The notes under the pieces: model-generated | What the model was told of the DNA's origin: nothing | Databases searched by the model: none | What the model saw: the letters and a program-made list of their open reading frames with translations, nothing else | In this document: positions 26,227-34,555 of the stretch, piece by piece | Layout: each line of letters begins with the position of its first letter | Numbering within the stretch: position 1 is the first letter of the stretch | NCBI GenBank assembly: GCA_009885945.1 | Contig: VFJR01000076.1 | Location: 1 to 44,742, forward strand | From: Anaerolineaceae bacterium | Lineage (GTDB): Bacteria; Chloroflexota; Anaerolineae; Anaerolineales; Villigracilaceae | DNA: 44,742 nt | Reading direction: 5' to 3' | Translations under genes and position numbers: made by a program

Positions 26227-26285
26227 AAAACAAAAAACGCGCCTTTGCAGACGCGTTTTCCTGTGGCGGGGAAGGGGGATTCGAA
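26227..26285 (-). repeat. partial tandem duplication of tRNA-Ser 3' end plus terminator
   Basis: 59 bases nearly identical to 26316-26375, 90 bases away, which is one tRNA-Ser length. It holds a terminator hairpin (arms 26236-26241 / 26252-26257 and a T-run on the minus strand) and the 3' acceptor strand, CCA and T-loop half of the tRNA (26264-26285). The remaining 5' tRNA sequence is absent or too diverged to read at 26286-26315. Confidence 0.7.
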
Positions 26286-26320
26286 TAATATCTCCCCTGT
26301 GGAGGCGCACGACCGAAAAC

Positions 26321-26346
26321 AAAAAACGCGCCTTTGCAGACGCGTT
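26321..26346 (-). terminator. terminator of the tRNA-Ser genes
   Basis: aacgcg (26325-26330) pairs with cgcgtt (26341-26346), and on the minus strand a run of T follows. It stands a few bases after the tRNA-Ser(GCU) 3' end; a duplicate lies at 26231-26257. Confidence 0.65.
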
Positions 26347-26352
26347 TTCCGG

Positions 26353-26442
26353 TGGCGGGGAAGGGGGGATTCGAACCCCCGACCGAGTTACCCCGGCACT
26401 CACTTAGCAGGCGAGCCCATTCAGCCACTCTGGCACCTCCCC
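26353..26442 (-). tRNA. tRNA-Ser(GCU), CCA encoded
   Basis: 90 nt with a 7-bp acceptor stem (GGGGAGG with CTTCCCC), discriminator G, encoded CCA at 26353-26355, anticodon loop CTGCTAA giving anticodon GCU, a long variable arm as expected for serine, and the T-loop TTCGAAT. It follows tRNA-Ser(UGA) on the same strand. Confidence 0.95.
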
Positions 26443-26524
26443 AATTCAATTGTCTATCGCCGTTCCGCTTGAACAATTCTGATTCTAATTGTAAATTCAA
26501 AATCGTCAACTGTAAACGGCTGAG

Positions 26525-26609
26525 CGGAGGGAGTGGGATTCGAACCCACGTTGGTGTGACCCAAACATGTTTTCAAGACATGCGCCTTCAGCCGCTCGGC
26601 CATCCCTCC
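26525..26609 (-). tRNA. tRNA-Ser(UGA), CCA not encoded
   Basis: 85 nt with acceptor GGAGGGA / TCCCTCC, discriminator G, anticodon stem CATGT/ACATG around CTTGAAA giving anticodon UGA, a long variable arm and T-loop TTCGAAT. The bases after the discriminator are CTC, so CCA must be added. A TAAAAT box at 26622-26627 may be the -10 of its promoter. Confidence 0.95.
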
Positions 26610-26647
26610 AGTGCGGACGAGATTTTACCATAACACGGTTAAGCACC

Positions 26648-27436
26648 CTATTCTTTCCAATATTCTTTATTTCTCGGCTTGCGATCAAGGTTAACGGTTG
26701 GATCAATCTTTTCTACTACCCAAAAATGCGATAAGCCCAATACATTCAAAGGAGTTGTCTCAAGCCACTGCAACATATTGCGCAACAATCTACCAAATAT
26801 GCCAAAGCGCACAATCAGATTATCGTAAGCGCCAAAAATAACAGTTTGTGTAACAATTCTTACTGGCAAATCGATAAATAGTTTTTGCATATCTTTTTTG
26901 GAATACACCCTCACATGCGGGGCTAATTTATTTCTTAATAAACGCGGTAAATAATTTATAAATAATTTATTGCCAAAATAATATTTCCCCTTCCAATAAA
27001 TGCCGTGTGTTTCAAAAGGGTAGCCGCGATTAGGACAAAAAATAATCGCCCGCCCGCCTACTTTTAGAACGCGTATCATTTCCGCAACCGCAGTACGGTC
27101 GTCTTGTACGTGTTCGATCACCTCATGACTCAGAATCAAGTTGCAGGTCGAGGCGGGAAGCGGAATAAATTCTCCAGCGGCATTGAAAATATGAGGCGAC
27201 GCTAATCCTGCTGTACGCGCTCTATCAAAATCATATTCCAAGCCGTAAATCTTTCCGCCAAAGGACGTAAGATGCTCAATGTACATCCCAACTCCACATC
27301 CGTTTTCCAAAATAGTTTTGGCGGCACGGTCGCCTGCCGCGCGCAAGATCATATTTAATCTTCGTTGTTGACCATCTCGCCATACATACGATGGCTCTCC
27401 GCGCAATGCCGCTTTTTCCAAATCTCTACTTGTCAT
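26648..27436 (-). CDS. class I SAM-dependent methyltransferase
   Basis: A 262-residue methyltransferase with Rossmann motif I ILENGCGVGMYIEHL near residues 42-56, the acidic loop GLEYDF for SAM ribose binding, NLILSHEVIEHVQD as motif II (UbiE/Coq5-like EVIEH), and VLKVGGRAIIFCPNRGYPFETHG as motif III. The C-terminal part has several aromatic and basic stretches of unknown role, possibly for a membrane-linked or glycan substrate. AGGAG lies before the ATG. No clear partner gene; its 3' end faces tRNA-Ser(UGA) on the same strand. Confidence 0.85.
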   Translation of the reverse strand: MTSRDLEKAALRGEPSYVWRDGQQRRLNMILRAAGDRAAKTILENGCGVGMYIEHLTSFGGKIYGLEYDFDRARTAGLASPHIFNAAGEFIPLPASTCNLILSHEVIEHVQDDRTAVAEMIRVLKVGGRAIIFCPNRGYPFETHGIYWKGKYYFGNKLFINYLPRLLRNKLAPHVRVYSKKDMQKLFIDLPVRIVTQTVIFGAYDNLIVRFGIFGRLLRNMLQWLETTPLNVLGLSHFWVVEKIDPTVNLDRKPRNKEYWKE

Positions 27437-27480
27437 TTTTCTCCTGCAATATCAAAGATTATATCTTCCAAAAATTAAGC

Positions 27481-27509
27481 TTGAAACTCTTATTCAAATC
27501 TTGTACAAT
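27481..27509 (+). promoter_or_regulatory. sigma-70-type promoter of spoVS
   Basis: TTGAAA (27481-27486) and TACAAT (27504-27509) separated by 17 bases, about 42 bases upstream of the spoVS ATG. Confidence 0.65.
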
Positions 27510-27550
27510 CTTAATAACGTTAGCCCCTTCTTATTCATTGGGAGACCACT

Positions 27551-27811
27551 ATGGATACGATTAAAGTCTCAGCCACCTCCCGCACCTCTGCAGTAGCCGG
27601 GGCAATCGCGGGTGTCATTCGCGAACATAAACGGGCAGATGTGCAAGCCATTGGCGCTGGTGCTGTAAATCAGGCAGTCAAAGCGCTGGCACTAGCGGCA
27701 ACCTACCTCAAGGGTGATAATATTATCATTGCTTGCATCCCAGAATTTGTGGATGTGGAAATTGAGGATAAGGTACGCACTGCCATCAAGTTCGTCGTTG
27801 AACCGCGATAA
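27551..27811 (+). CDS. spoVS: stage V sporulation protein S (SpoVS)
   Basis: An 86-residue full-length SpoVS: MDTIKVSATSRTSAVAGAIAG, the GAGAVNQAVKALALAATYL helix and the KFVVEP end. The family is Alba-like in fold and influences sporulation and division in Bacillus, but it is found widely in non-spore-formers such as Chloroflexota and Deinococcota, where its target, possibly nucleic acid, is unclear. GGGAG before the ATG and the promoter at 27481-27509 show that it is a stand-alone transcript, divergent from the methyltransferase. Confidence 0.95.
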   Translation: MDTIKVSATSRTSAVAGAIAGVIREHKRADVQAIGAGAVNQAVKALALAATYLKGDNIIIACIPEFVDVEIEDKVRTAIKFVVEPR

Positions 27812-27931
27812 CAAATTTAGATTGATCTAAAACATAGGGCGGTGATTTTAACGGACAGGCGCTTCAAACTACCCGTAAGTTGGCGCACGCTTCCGATCAT
27901 TTCTCTCGCCTCAACTTTTAACCAACCCATC

Positions 27932-27968
27932 AAAAAAGCCCTTGAAGGTTATTACCCCTCCAAGGACT
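27932..27968 (-). terminator. rho-independent terminator of leuS
   Basis: On the minus strand a 13-base imperfect stem (27937-27949 with 27956-27968) is followed by six T. It lies about 25 bases after the leuS stop and may also slow plus-strand transcription from spoVS. Confidence 0.8.
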
Positions 27969-27991
27969 TTTCTACTTTATATTTTCTATCC

Positions 27992-30931
27992 CTATACCAC
28001 CAAACTCACCAACCTGCCCTTTGCCACAATCACTTTCTTTGGCTCTTTGCCTTCCAAATATTTCTGGATGATTTCAGATGCCAAAGCGGCGGCGCGAATT
28101 TCGTCTTCACTGGCATCTGCGGCGACAACGACTTTGTCGCGTACTTTGCCGTTGATTTGCACAGGAATTTCGATGGTGTCTTCTTTTGTGGCGGCTTCAT
28201 CCACTTGGGGCCATGATTGCTGATGAATGGAATAGGGCTTGCCCAAACGCATCCATAATTCTTCTGCCATGTACGGAGCCACAGGAGCCAGCATATGTAA
28301 ATAAATTTCCAGGGCTTCTTTCCATGCAGTTGAACCAACAGCACCTGCTTCACGGGCTTTATATAATTCATTCATCAATTCCATCAAAGAAGAGACAACC
28401 GTGTTGAATTGGAAATTCTCAAAGTCATTGGTGATGCGTTTGAGGGTTTGATGTAGGTGTCGGCGTAAGTCACGCCCATCGTAAGCAGAAGCAGGCTCAC
28501 CCGCTGGCGATGAATCGGTGAACAATGTCCATGTGCGGCGAATCCAACGGGCAGTGCCTTCTATACCTTTTGAATCCCAGGGTCCGCCCAATTCCCAGCG
28601 TGCAAAGAACATAATGTATGCGCGGACAGTATCTGCGCCGTATTTTTGCACCAAGACGTCGGGCGCAACAACATTGCCTTTGCTCTTCGACATTTTGCTG
28701 TGATCTTCAGCCAGCACCATGCCCTGATTGCGCAATTGCATCATAGGTTCGTTGCCCTTCACGATACCGATGTCGCGTAAAGCCTTATGGAAGAAGCGCG
28801 TGTACAGCAAATGCATGGTTGCATGTTCAATGCCGCCAGTATAGGTATCTACGGGCATCCAATAGTTATATTCTGTTTCATCGAAAGGCGCAGAATTATT
28901 TTGAGGAGACAGATAACGCAAGTGATACCAAGACGAACACATGAAAGTATCCATGGTGTCTGTTTCACGAGTAGCAGCTCCGCCGCAGACGGGGCAGGCG
29001 GCATCTTTCCATGTTGGGTGCAGTTTCAGCGGAGATTCACCAGTTGGTTTCCATTCAACATCATCTTCTGGTAAGACCATTGGCAGTTGATCATCAGGCA
29101 CGGGATTCCACTTGTGTTCTTCGCAATAGATCATCGGGATAGGCGCGCCCCAAAAACGCTGACGTGAAATCAACCAATCGCGGTATTTATAGTTAACTGT
29201 TTCCTTGCCAATATTTTTTTCGGTCAACCAATCGATCACCTTACTAATACCTGGGTTTTTACGCCCCTTCTCGGTATTGACCACTGTTCCATTAAACAGA
29301 ACAGAATTGATCATTAGACCGGCGCCGCCATACGCCCCAGTCATGGTTTCGCCATTCAATGGTTCCATATTTGCAGGTTGAATCACAGGTGTGATTTTTA
29401 AACCGAATTTTCTTGCAAACGCAAAGTCACGTTCATCATGCGCGGGTACAGCCATGATCGCACCTGTGCCATAAGACATCATTACGTAATCTGCGATCCA
29501 TATGGGAATGCGCTTTTGATTAACTGGATTAATAGCATAACCGCCAGTAAATACACCCGTCTTTTCTTTATCCACGTTACTGCGCTGAATTTCGTTTTGC
29601 TTGGCGGCTTGGGCTTTGTATTCTTCAACTGAATTTTTTTGCTCGGGTGTTGTAATCGCGTTCACCAACGGGTGTTCGGGCGATAAGACCATAAAGGTCG
29701 CGCCCCATAAAGTATCGGGACGGGTAGTGAATACAGTTATCTGCGGGTGATCACCATCAACTGTAAAATGGACCTCTGCGCCTTCGCTTCTTTCGATCCA
29801 ATTGGTTTGCATGGTCTTTACAGTTTGGGGCCAGTCAATACCGTCGAAGCGCAGTAATTCATCTGCATATTTTGTGGCTTTAAAAAACCATTGCTCCAAG
29901 TTTTTCTTGATGACAGGGGTACCGCAACGATCACAAACTTGTTCATCGCCTTTTTGTTTTACTTGCTCACGTGCCAGCGTAGTATTATCTTTTGGACACC
30001 AATCTACAGTCGCCATTTTACGGTATGCCAAACCATTCTTAAACAATTGGATGAAAAACCATTGCGTCCATTTGTAATAAGAGGGATCTGCTGAAGCCGC
30101 TTCGCGCTCCCAATCGAACATGGTGCCCATCGAACGCATTTGTTTGCGCATGCGTTCAATGTTTGCAAATGTCCAAATACGCGGGTGAATATTATTTTTT
30201 ATCGCCGCGCCTTCTGCCGGCAGACCGAATGCGTCGAAACCCATCGGGAACATTACGTTATAGCCTTGCATACGCTTAAAGCGCGCACGCGCGTCTGGCG
30301 GGGTCATTGAAAACCAGTGACCAATATGTAAGTCACCGCTAGGGTAAGGCAGCATGGTCAGCGCATAATGTTTCGGTTTGCTATGATCGATCACAGAACG
30401 ATATAACTTATCTGCTTCCCATTTTTTTTGCCATTTTGCTTCAAAACCCTGAGGATTAAACGAAGTGTCTTTTTCAACAGGAGATTCTTCCTTTTTCACA
30501 GACACAATTGGTTTATTCATTGAGTCTATTGGAACAATGTCTTTTTGCTTTTTCTCAGCTGGAACAATTGCCTTAGCTGGTATAGGAGGTACTGTTAAAG
30601 CCATCTGTTTAACCCGCTCAATTGCCATCACAGGCTTTGAATTTTTTTTCTGGGGCTGTACACGAGTCTCTAGCTTGCTCGATTTAGCGCGCATTGGCTC
30701 AGGCTTTACAGATGCGATTACTTTATCGTATTGTGGTTTGGCAATTTTCTTCCGTTTTACAGGCGCAACAATAGCCTTGGCAGAATTTTTGTTCGCCACT
30801 ATCTTCTTTGGTTTAGCAGGCTTTGACTTCACTGCTTTTTTATTTTTTGCAGCAACAACCTTTTTCTTTTTAACAATTGGTTTTGCTTTTGCAGTTATTT
30901 TCTTTTTGGTCTTCTTTTTTGCTGTAGCCAT
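27992..30931 (-). CDS. leuS: leucine-tRNA ligase with a basic N-terminal extension
   Basis: A 979-residue LeuRS. Residues 158-979 are a complete enzyme: FNPQGFEAKWQKKWE start, HIGH at 202-205, the CP1 editing domain with TRPDTLWGATF, zinc-like CDRCGTP and CPVCGG clusters, KMSKS at 746-750 and the anticodon-binding C-terminus. Residues 1-157 are an extra Lys/Ala/Pro/Val-rich tail with many KK and AK pairs, resembling histone H1-like or topoisomerase tails and probably disordered. The start is supported by AGAGG seven bases before the ATG at 30931; no better site is seen near residue 158. Expression is controlled by a T-box leader. The tail may bind tRNA or nucleic acid (inference). Confidence 0.95.
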   Translation of the reverse strand: MATAKKKTKKKITAKAKPIVKKKKVVAAKNKKAVKSKPAKPKKIVANKNSAKAIVAPVKRKKIAKPQYDKVIASVKPEPMRAKSSKLETRVQPQKKNSKPVMAIERVKQMALTVPPIPAKAIVPAEKKQKDIVPIDSMNKPIVSVKKEESPVEKDTSFNPQGFEAKWQKKWEADKLYRSVIDHSKPKHYALTMLPYPSGDLHIGHWFSMTPPDARARFKRMQGYNVMFPMGFDAFGLPAEGAAIKNNIHPRIWTFANIERMRKQMRSMGTMFDWEREAASADPSYYKWTQWFFIQLFKNGLAYRKMATVDWCPKDNTTLAREQVKQKGDEQVCDRCGTPVIKKNLEQWFFKATKYADELLRFDGIDWPQTVKTMQTNWIERSEGAEVHFTVDGDHPQITVFTTRPDTLWGATFMVLSPEHPLVNAITTPEQKNSVEEYKAQAAKQNEIQRSNVDKEKTGVFTGGYAINPVNQKRIPIWIADYVMMSYGTGAIMAVPAHDERDFAFARKFGLKITPVIQPANMEPLNGETMTGAYGGAGLMINSVLFNGTVVNTEKGRKNPGISKVIDWLTEKNIGKETVNYKYRDWLISRQRFWGAPIPMIYCEEHKWNPVPDDQLPMVLPEDDVEWKPTGESPLKLHPTWKDAACPVCGGAATRETDTMDTFMCSSWYHLRYLSPQNNSAPFDETEYNYWMPVDTYTGGIEHATMHLLYTRFFHKALRDIGIVKGNEPMMQLRNQGMVLAEDHSKMSKSKGNVVAPDVLVQKYGADTVRAYIMFFARWELGGPWDSKGIEGTARWIRRTWTLFTDSSPAGEPASAYDGRDLRRHLHQTLKRITNDFENFQFNTVVSSLMELMNELYKAREAGAVGSTAWKEALEIYLHMLAPVAPYMAEELWMRLGKPYSIHQQSWPQVDEAATKEDTIEIPVQINGKVRDKVVVAADASEDEIRAAALASEIIQKYLEGKEPKKVIVAKGRLVSLVV

Positions 30932-31101
30932 TTTTCCTCTTTATATATTTCAGGTATTAGATATTAGGTTTCAGGTTTTAAAGTTTAGGTGAGGTTCACC
31001 ATTATTCATATACTTCGCAAAACAAGAGACTCGTAAGCAAAGGTCCCTGTTTCCAAAACATTTTTACACTTTTCATACAAGCCTCCTTTATGAGTTATTA
31101 A

Positions 31102-31138
31102 ATAAAAAAATCCATCATCCACATCAGGGACGAAGGAT
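31102..31138 (-). terminator. conditional terminator of the leuS T-box
   Basis: Stem 31110-31120 / 31128-31138 with one mismatch and one wobble pair, followed on the minus strand by seven T. It is the off-state hairpin of the leader. Confidence 0.8.
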
Positions 31139-31400
31139 TTCCTCCGCGGTACCACCCGAATTACGTTGGCAGTTGAAGCGTTCAAACGTTTCAACGTTCA
31201 AACCTGCAAACGTCTCTCTTGTTGCTATAACGGGCGCTCCCGTCACCGACTACTTAATTTCATCAGTGAAGTCCTCTTGCGAGAAACAGACGAGTTCAGT
31301 CTTGGTATTATTTTGGCATTCTCGTTAGATACCGTTGAAGGGCTTCCACCTTGCCTTCCCTTCTCGCTGACGAGATGACCTACTACTTCTGTTATAACAT
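31102..31400 (-). promoter_or_regulatory. T-box riboswitch, tRNA-Leu responsive, controlling leuS
   Basis: On the minus strand, Stem I begins aacaga-agtagtag near 31398 and its base is closed by tctgtt at 31285-31290. The specifier CTC (Leu) is at 31292-31294. The T-box bulge GGGTGGTACCGCGG is at 31144-31157, and the terminator lies at 31102-31138. An alternative register by one base would read TCG (Ser), but CTC matches the downstream gene. The leader starts only about 15 bases after tRNA-Ala(GGC). The stretch 31176-31213 has repeated cgttcaaacgtt words. This covers most of the 480-base gap upstream of leuS. Confidence 0.92.
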
Positions 31401-31413
31401 TTTATATATTTAG

Positions 31414-31486
31414 TGGACCCAGAGGGATTCGAACCCTCGACCTTCTCAATGCCATTGAGACGCGCTCCCAACTGCGCTATGGGCCC
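31414..31486 (-). tRNA. tRNA-Ala(GGC), CCA not encoded
   Basis: 73 nt; acceptor GGGCCCA / TGGGTCC (one G-U), discriminator A, anticodon stem TCTCA/TGAGA around ATGGCAT giving anticodon GGC, T-loop TTCGAAT. Second of a tandem alanine pair on the minus strand and directly before the leuS T-box. Confidence 0.96.
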
Positions 31487-31544
31487 CTTTGTGAAACAAT
31501 CAGTTTTTAGTGTGCATTGTTCAGCATATTATAAACTGAACAGG

Positions 31545-31617
31545 TGGACCTGAGGGGATTCGAACCCCTGACCTCCTCAGTGCGATTGAGGCGCGCTCCC
31601 AACTGCGCTACAGGCCC
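31545..31617 (-). tRNA. tRNA-Ala(CGC), CCA not fully encoded
   Basis: 73 nt; acceptor GGGCCTG / CAGGTCC, discriminator A followed by CCT, anticodon stem CCTCA/TGAGG around ATCGCAC giving anticodon CGC, T-loop TTCGAAT. Very similar to the neighbouring tRNA-Ala(GGC), suggesting an old duplication. Confidence 0.96.
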
Positions 31618-31635
31618 ATGTTAAAGGTGACCGAC

Positions 31636-31664
31636 ATTCTACCTGAGGGATATGCGAATGTCAA
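31636..31664 (-). promoter_or_regulatory. near-consensus promoter for the tRNA-Ala pair
   Basis: TTGACA (31659-31664) and TAGAAT (31636-31641) on the minus strand with 17 bases between. Predicted start near 31629, about 12 bases before tRNA-Ala(CGC). With no terminator before the leuS T-box, it may also serve leuS. Confidence 0.8.
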
Positions 31665-31670
31665 TGAAAA

Positions 31671-32852
31671 CTACGAAAACGCCTGCAATCCTGTTTGCGC
31701 TCTGCCTAAAATTAGTGCATGAATATCGTGTGTGCCTTCATAAGTGTTCACAGCTTCGAGATTCATCATATGTCGAATCACATGAAATTCATCCGAGACG
31801 CCGTTGCCGCCGTGCATATCGCGTGAGGTACGCGCAATCTCCAGCGATTTGCCGCAAGAATTGCGTTTGATGAGCGAGATCATTTCAGGTGTGGATTTAT
31901 CTTCATCCATTAATCGACCAACACGTAATGCGCCTTGCAATCCCAATGTAATTTCAGTCATCATGTTTGCCAGCTTAAGCTGAATCAATTGATTCGCGGC
32001 AAGCGGTCTGCCAAATTGGGGGCGATCCAAAGTATATTGTCTTGCGGCATGCCAGCAAAATTCTGCGGCGCCTAACGCGCCCCACGCAATTCCATAACGC
32101 GCTTTGTTGAGACAACCAAAGGGACCTTTCAGCCCACTGACATTTGGGAGTAAATTTTCATCGGGAACAAAGACTTCGTTCATCACGATCTCACCTGTGA
32201 CACTGGCGCGCAAACTGAATTTGCCGTTAATCTTGGGCGCGCTTAACCCTTTCATTTCTTTTTCAAGAATATAGCCGTGAATTTCGCCGTCTGTGCTTGC
32301 CTTTGCCCATACAATAAAAATATCCGCAATTGGGGAATTGGTGATCCACATTTTATTACCTTGCAAAATCCAGCCGCCATCTACTTTTTTAGCGCGTGTT
32401 TCCATACTGCCGGGATCACTGCCATGATTGGGTTCTGTTAAACCAAAACAACCAACCCACTTTCCACTTGCTAAATTCGGTAAATATTTTTTACGCTGCT
32501 CTTCTGAACCATACGCATATATGGGATGCATGACCAATGAACTTTGCACGCTCATTGCAGAACGATAACCACTATCCACACGTTCTACTTCGCGGGCGAT
32601 CAAGCCATAGGTTACATAATTCAAACCTGCACAGCCATATTCTTCGGGCAGCGTTGAGCCGAGCAAACCCAAAGCACCCATTTCGCTCATAATGGAGCGA
32701 TCAAAGGTTTCGTTTCGATTCGCTTCGAGGATGCGCGGCATTAATTTATCTTGACAATATTTTCGCGCAGTGTCGCGGATCATGCGCTCTTCGTCTGTTA
32801 TTTGGTCGTTGAGCAGAAAGGGATCTTCCCATTTGAAGGTTTGCTTGGTCAT
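31671..32852 (-). CDS. gcdH: acyl-CoA dehydrogenase, glutaryl-CoA dehydrogenase type
   Basis: A 393-residue FAD enzyme. Family marks are the [14 protein letters not shown] start, [50 protein letters not shown], the [15 protein letters not shown] helix and the C-terminal [20 protein letters not shown] with catalytic Glu372. This matches glutaryl-CoA dehydrogenases, which oxidise and decarboxylate glutaryl-CoA to crotonyl-CoA in lysine and tryptophan breakdown; other short-chain activities are possible. AGAGG lies before the ATG. The glutamate dehydrogenase gene is just upstream on the same strand. Confidence 0.9.
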   Translation of the reverse strand: MTKQTFKWEDPFLLNDQITDEERMIRDTARKYCQDKLMPRILEANRNETFDRSIMSEMGALGLLGSTLPEEYGCAGLNYVTYGLIAREVERVDSGYRSAMSVQSSLVMHPIYAYGSEEQRKKYLPNLASGKWVGCFGLTEPNHGSDPGSMETRAKKVDGGWILQGNKMWITNSPIADIFIVWAKASTDGEIHGYILEKEMKGLSAPKINGKFSLRASVTGEIVMNEVFVPDENLLPNVSGLKGPFGCLNKARYGIAWGALGAAEFCWHAARQYTLDRPQFGRPLAANQLIQLKLANMMTEITLGLQGALRVGRLMDEDKSTPEMISLIKRNSCGKSLEIARTSRDMHGGNGVSDEFHVIRHMMNLEAVNTYEGTHDIHALILGRAQTGLQAFS

Positions 32853-32972
32853 GTAGTCCTCTTTTAGCCTTTAGTATTTAGGTGAATGTCTAATGATTGT
32901 ATCAAATGTGTGAGTGAAGTTACTGTTGCAGAAAACAGGAACAGGTTCAAGATTAAGAATGAGGCGTGAATC

Positions 32973-33006
32973 AGAAGAGGGCTTGTCGTCAGACAAGCCC
33001 TCTTCT
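32973..33006. terminator. 15-base perfect hairpin after gdhA
   Basis: Arms 32973-32987 and 32992-33006 are fully complementary around a four-base loop. Neither side has a good T-run, so it may be a stabilising or weak terminating hairpin at the 3' end of the gdhA message, before gcdH. Confidence 0.6.
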
Positions 33007-33026
33007 GTATGTTCTATATTCTAATA

Positions 33027-34325
33027 TTACGCGTTGCCGGATAACCAGCCGCGCATTGCCATGGCATTCACCACGCGGTCAATCGCAACCATATAAGCGG
33101 CATCGCGCATGTATACTTTTTCACCTTTACTACGATCAAGCACGGCATTAAAGGCGTGTGTCATTTTTGTATCAAGGCGTTCGAGCACCGCATCTCGGGT
33201 CCAATAGTAGTTCATATCGTTTTGGACTTGTTCAAAATAAGAGGTGGTCACGCCGCCAGCATTACATAGAAAATCGGGAATGTTGAATATATTCTGTTTC
33301 TTAAAATATTCGTCGGCTTCAGGGGTACAAGGACCATTCGCGCCTTCCGCAACGATCTTGATGCCCTTTGACATCTTGGCAACTGTATCAGAATTAACCT
33401 GACCTTCCATTGCGGCAGGGATCAATACATTAGCTTCCTTGGAAATCCACGCGTCACCATCTTCTACAATATAGCCTGCATCCTGAGCCTTTTGCTTATT
33501 GATGGTGCCATACTCATCAACAATAGTGAGCAGGAAGCGCGGGTCAATGCCGCCTTTTTTACTATAGGTATAGGCTTTCTTATCATGGCGGTCGTAACAG
33601 GAAACACAAGCAACTGTGCCGCCAAGTAATTCCACAAAACCGATAGAAGCATATTGTGAAACATTCCCAAAGCCTTGAATAGCCGCAACAGAATTCTTGG
33701 GATCAATTTTGAGATGGTTCATAGCTTCTCGCACAGTGTAGATGACGCCGTACCCTGTAGCTTCGGTACGGCCAAGAGAACCGCCGCCGCCAATTGGTTT
33801 TCCAGTAAATACACCTGGGGTATATTGACCCACCAGACGAGAATATTCATCCATCATCCAGCCCATCATTTGAGGTGTGGTGCCAATATCCGGCGCAGGC
33901 ACATCATTGCGCGGACCAATGTTCTTCCACATGGCACGTACCCAGCCGCGGCACATTTCTTCTTTTTCATTCAAAGTCAGTGTAGATGGGTCTACAATAA
34001 TTCCGCCTTTACCGCCGCCCAAAGGGATATCTGCTACGGCGCATTTCCAAGTCATCCAAGTAGCAAGCGCGCGCACTGTATCCATAGTCTCATTGGCAGC
34101 AAAACGAATACCGCCTTTATTGGGACCACGCGCATCATTATGCTGTACACGAAAACCTTGAAAAACCCTCAGCGAGCCATCGTCCATACGCACCGGAATA
34201 CGAAATGAAAATTCGCGCATGGGCCAGCGCAAAACTTCAGCCACGCCGGGGTCTAGGTGCAATTGCTTTGCAACGCTATCAAATTGCTTTTGTGCCATTT
34301 CAAACGCATTGATCTGTCCTGCCAT
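33027..34325 (-). CDS. gdhA: Glu/Leu/Phe/Val dehydrogenase (probable NAD(P)-glutamate dehydrogenase)
   Basis: A 432-residue dehydrogenase. PVRMDDGSLRVFQGFRVQHNDARGPNKGGIRF and MTWKCAVADIPLGGGKGGI hold the substrate and catalytic Lys residues. APDIGTTPQMMGWMMDEYS leads to GKPIGGGGSLGRTEATG, and AAIQGFGNVSQYAS is the Rossmann nucleotide loop. It links glutamate and 2-oxoglutarate with ammonia. The normal bacterial or archaeal length of about 420-430 fits. AGGAG precedes the ATG, and a structured leader hairpin is found at 34360-34387. Cofactor preference was not determined. Confidence 0.92.
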   Translation of the reverse strand: MAGQINAFEMAQKQFDSVAKQLHLDPGVAEVLRWPMREFSFRIPVRMDDGSLRVFQGFRVQHNDARGPNKGGIRFAANETMDTVRALATWMTWKCAVADIPLGGGKGGIIVDPSTLTLNEKEEMCRGWVRAMWKNIGPRNDVPAPDIGTTPQMMGWMMDEYSRLVGQYTPGVFTGKPIGGGGSLGRTEATGYGVIYTVREAMNHLKIDPKNSVAAIQGFGNVSQYASIGFVELLGGTVACVSCYDRHDKKAYTYSKKGGIDPRFLLTIVDEYGTINKQKAQDAGYIVEDGDAWISKEANVLIPAAMEGQVNSDTVAKMSKGIKIVAEGANGPCTPEADEYFKKQNIFNIPDFLCNAGGVTTSYFEQVQNDMNYYWTRDAVLERLDTKMTHAFNAVLDRSKGEKVYMRDAAYMVAIDRVVNAMAMRGWLSGNA

Positions 34326-34359
34326 GTTATTCTCCTAATAAAGAGTTTGAGAAAATATA

Positions 34360-34387
34360 AGCGGGCATCCCGGACGGGGAGCCCGCT
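34360..34387 (-). promoter_or_regulatory. GC-rich hairpin in the gdhA leader
   Basis: Outer arms agcgggc / gcccgct (34360-34366 and 34381-34387) and an inner cccg-ga-cggg stem form one long hairpin 35 to 62 bases before the gdhA ATG. No T-run follows and no known riboswitch class was recognised; it may be an mRNA stabiliser or protein site. Apart from it, the 230-base gap 34326-34555 shows no gene. Confidence 0.45.
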
Positions 34388-34555
34388 CAACTATGCGATT
34401 ATGTAATTCGAAAAACTCATAAAAATATACCTGCGAGTAACAACTACCCATTAACCTTAATCGAGATTTGATGCTTCGTCAATAATATTAAACCCCGTCC
34501 TTTAGAGAAAGATACACTTGCACATCCCATCAAGTTCAGGCAAAATACAGCTACC

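Noticed and set aside
26227-26375. possible CRISPR-like direct repeats
   Set aside because: Only two copies, and each is explained by the tRNA 3' end plus terminator.
26029-26633. several small frames across the tRNA-Ser region
   Set aside because: They run through tRNA genes, terminators and the T-box and are products of those repeated sequences, not genes.
30465-30992. 175-residue Phe/Ala/Ile-rich plus-strand frame resembling a membrane protein
   Set aside because: It is the complement of the Lys-rich LeuRS tail, which turns Lys codons into Phe codons; no start signals or family.
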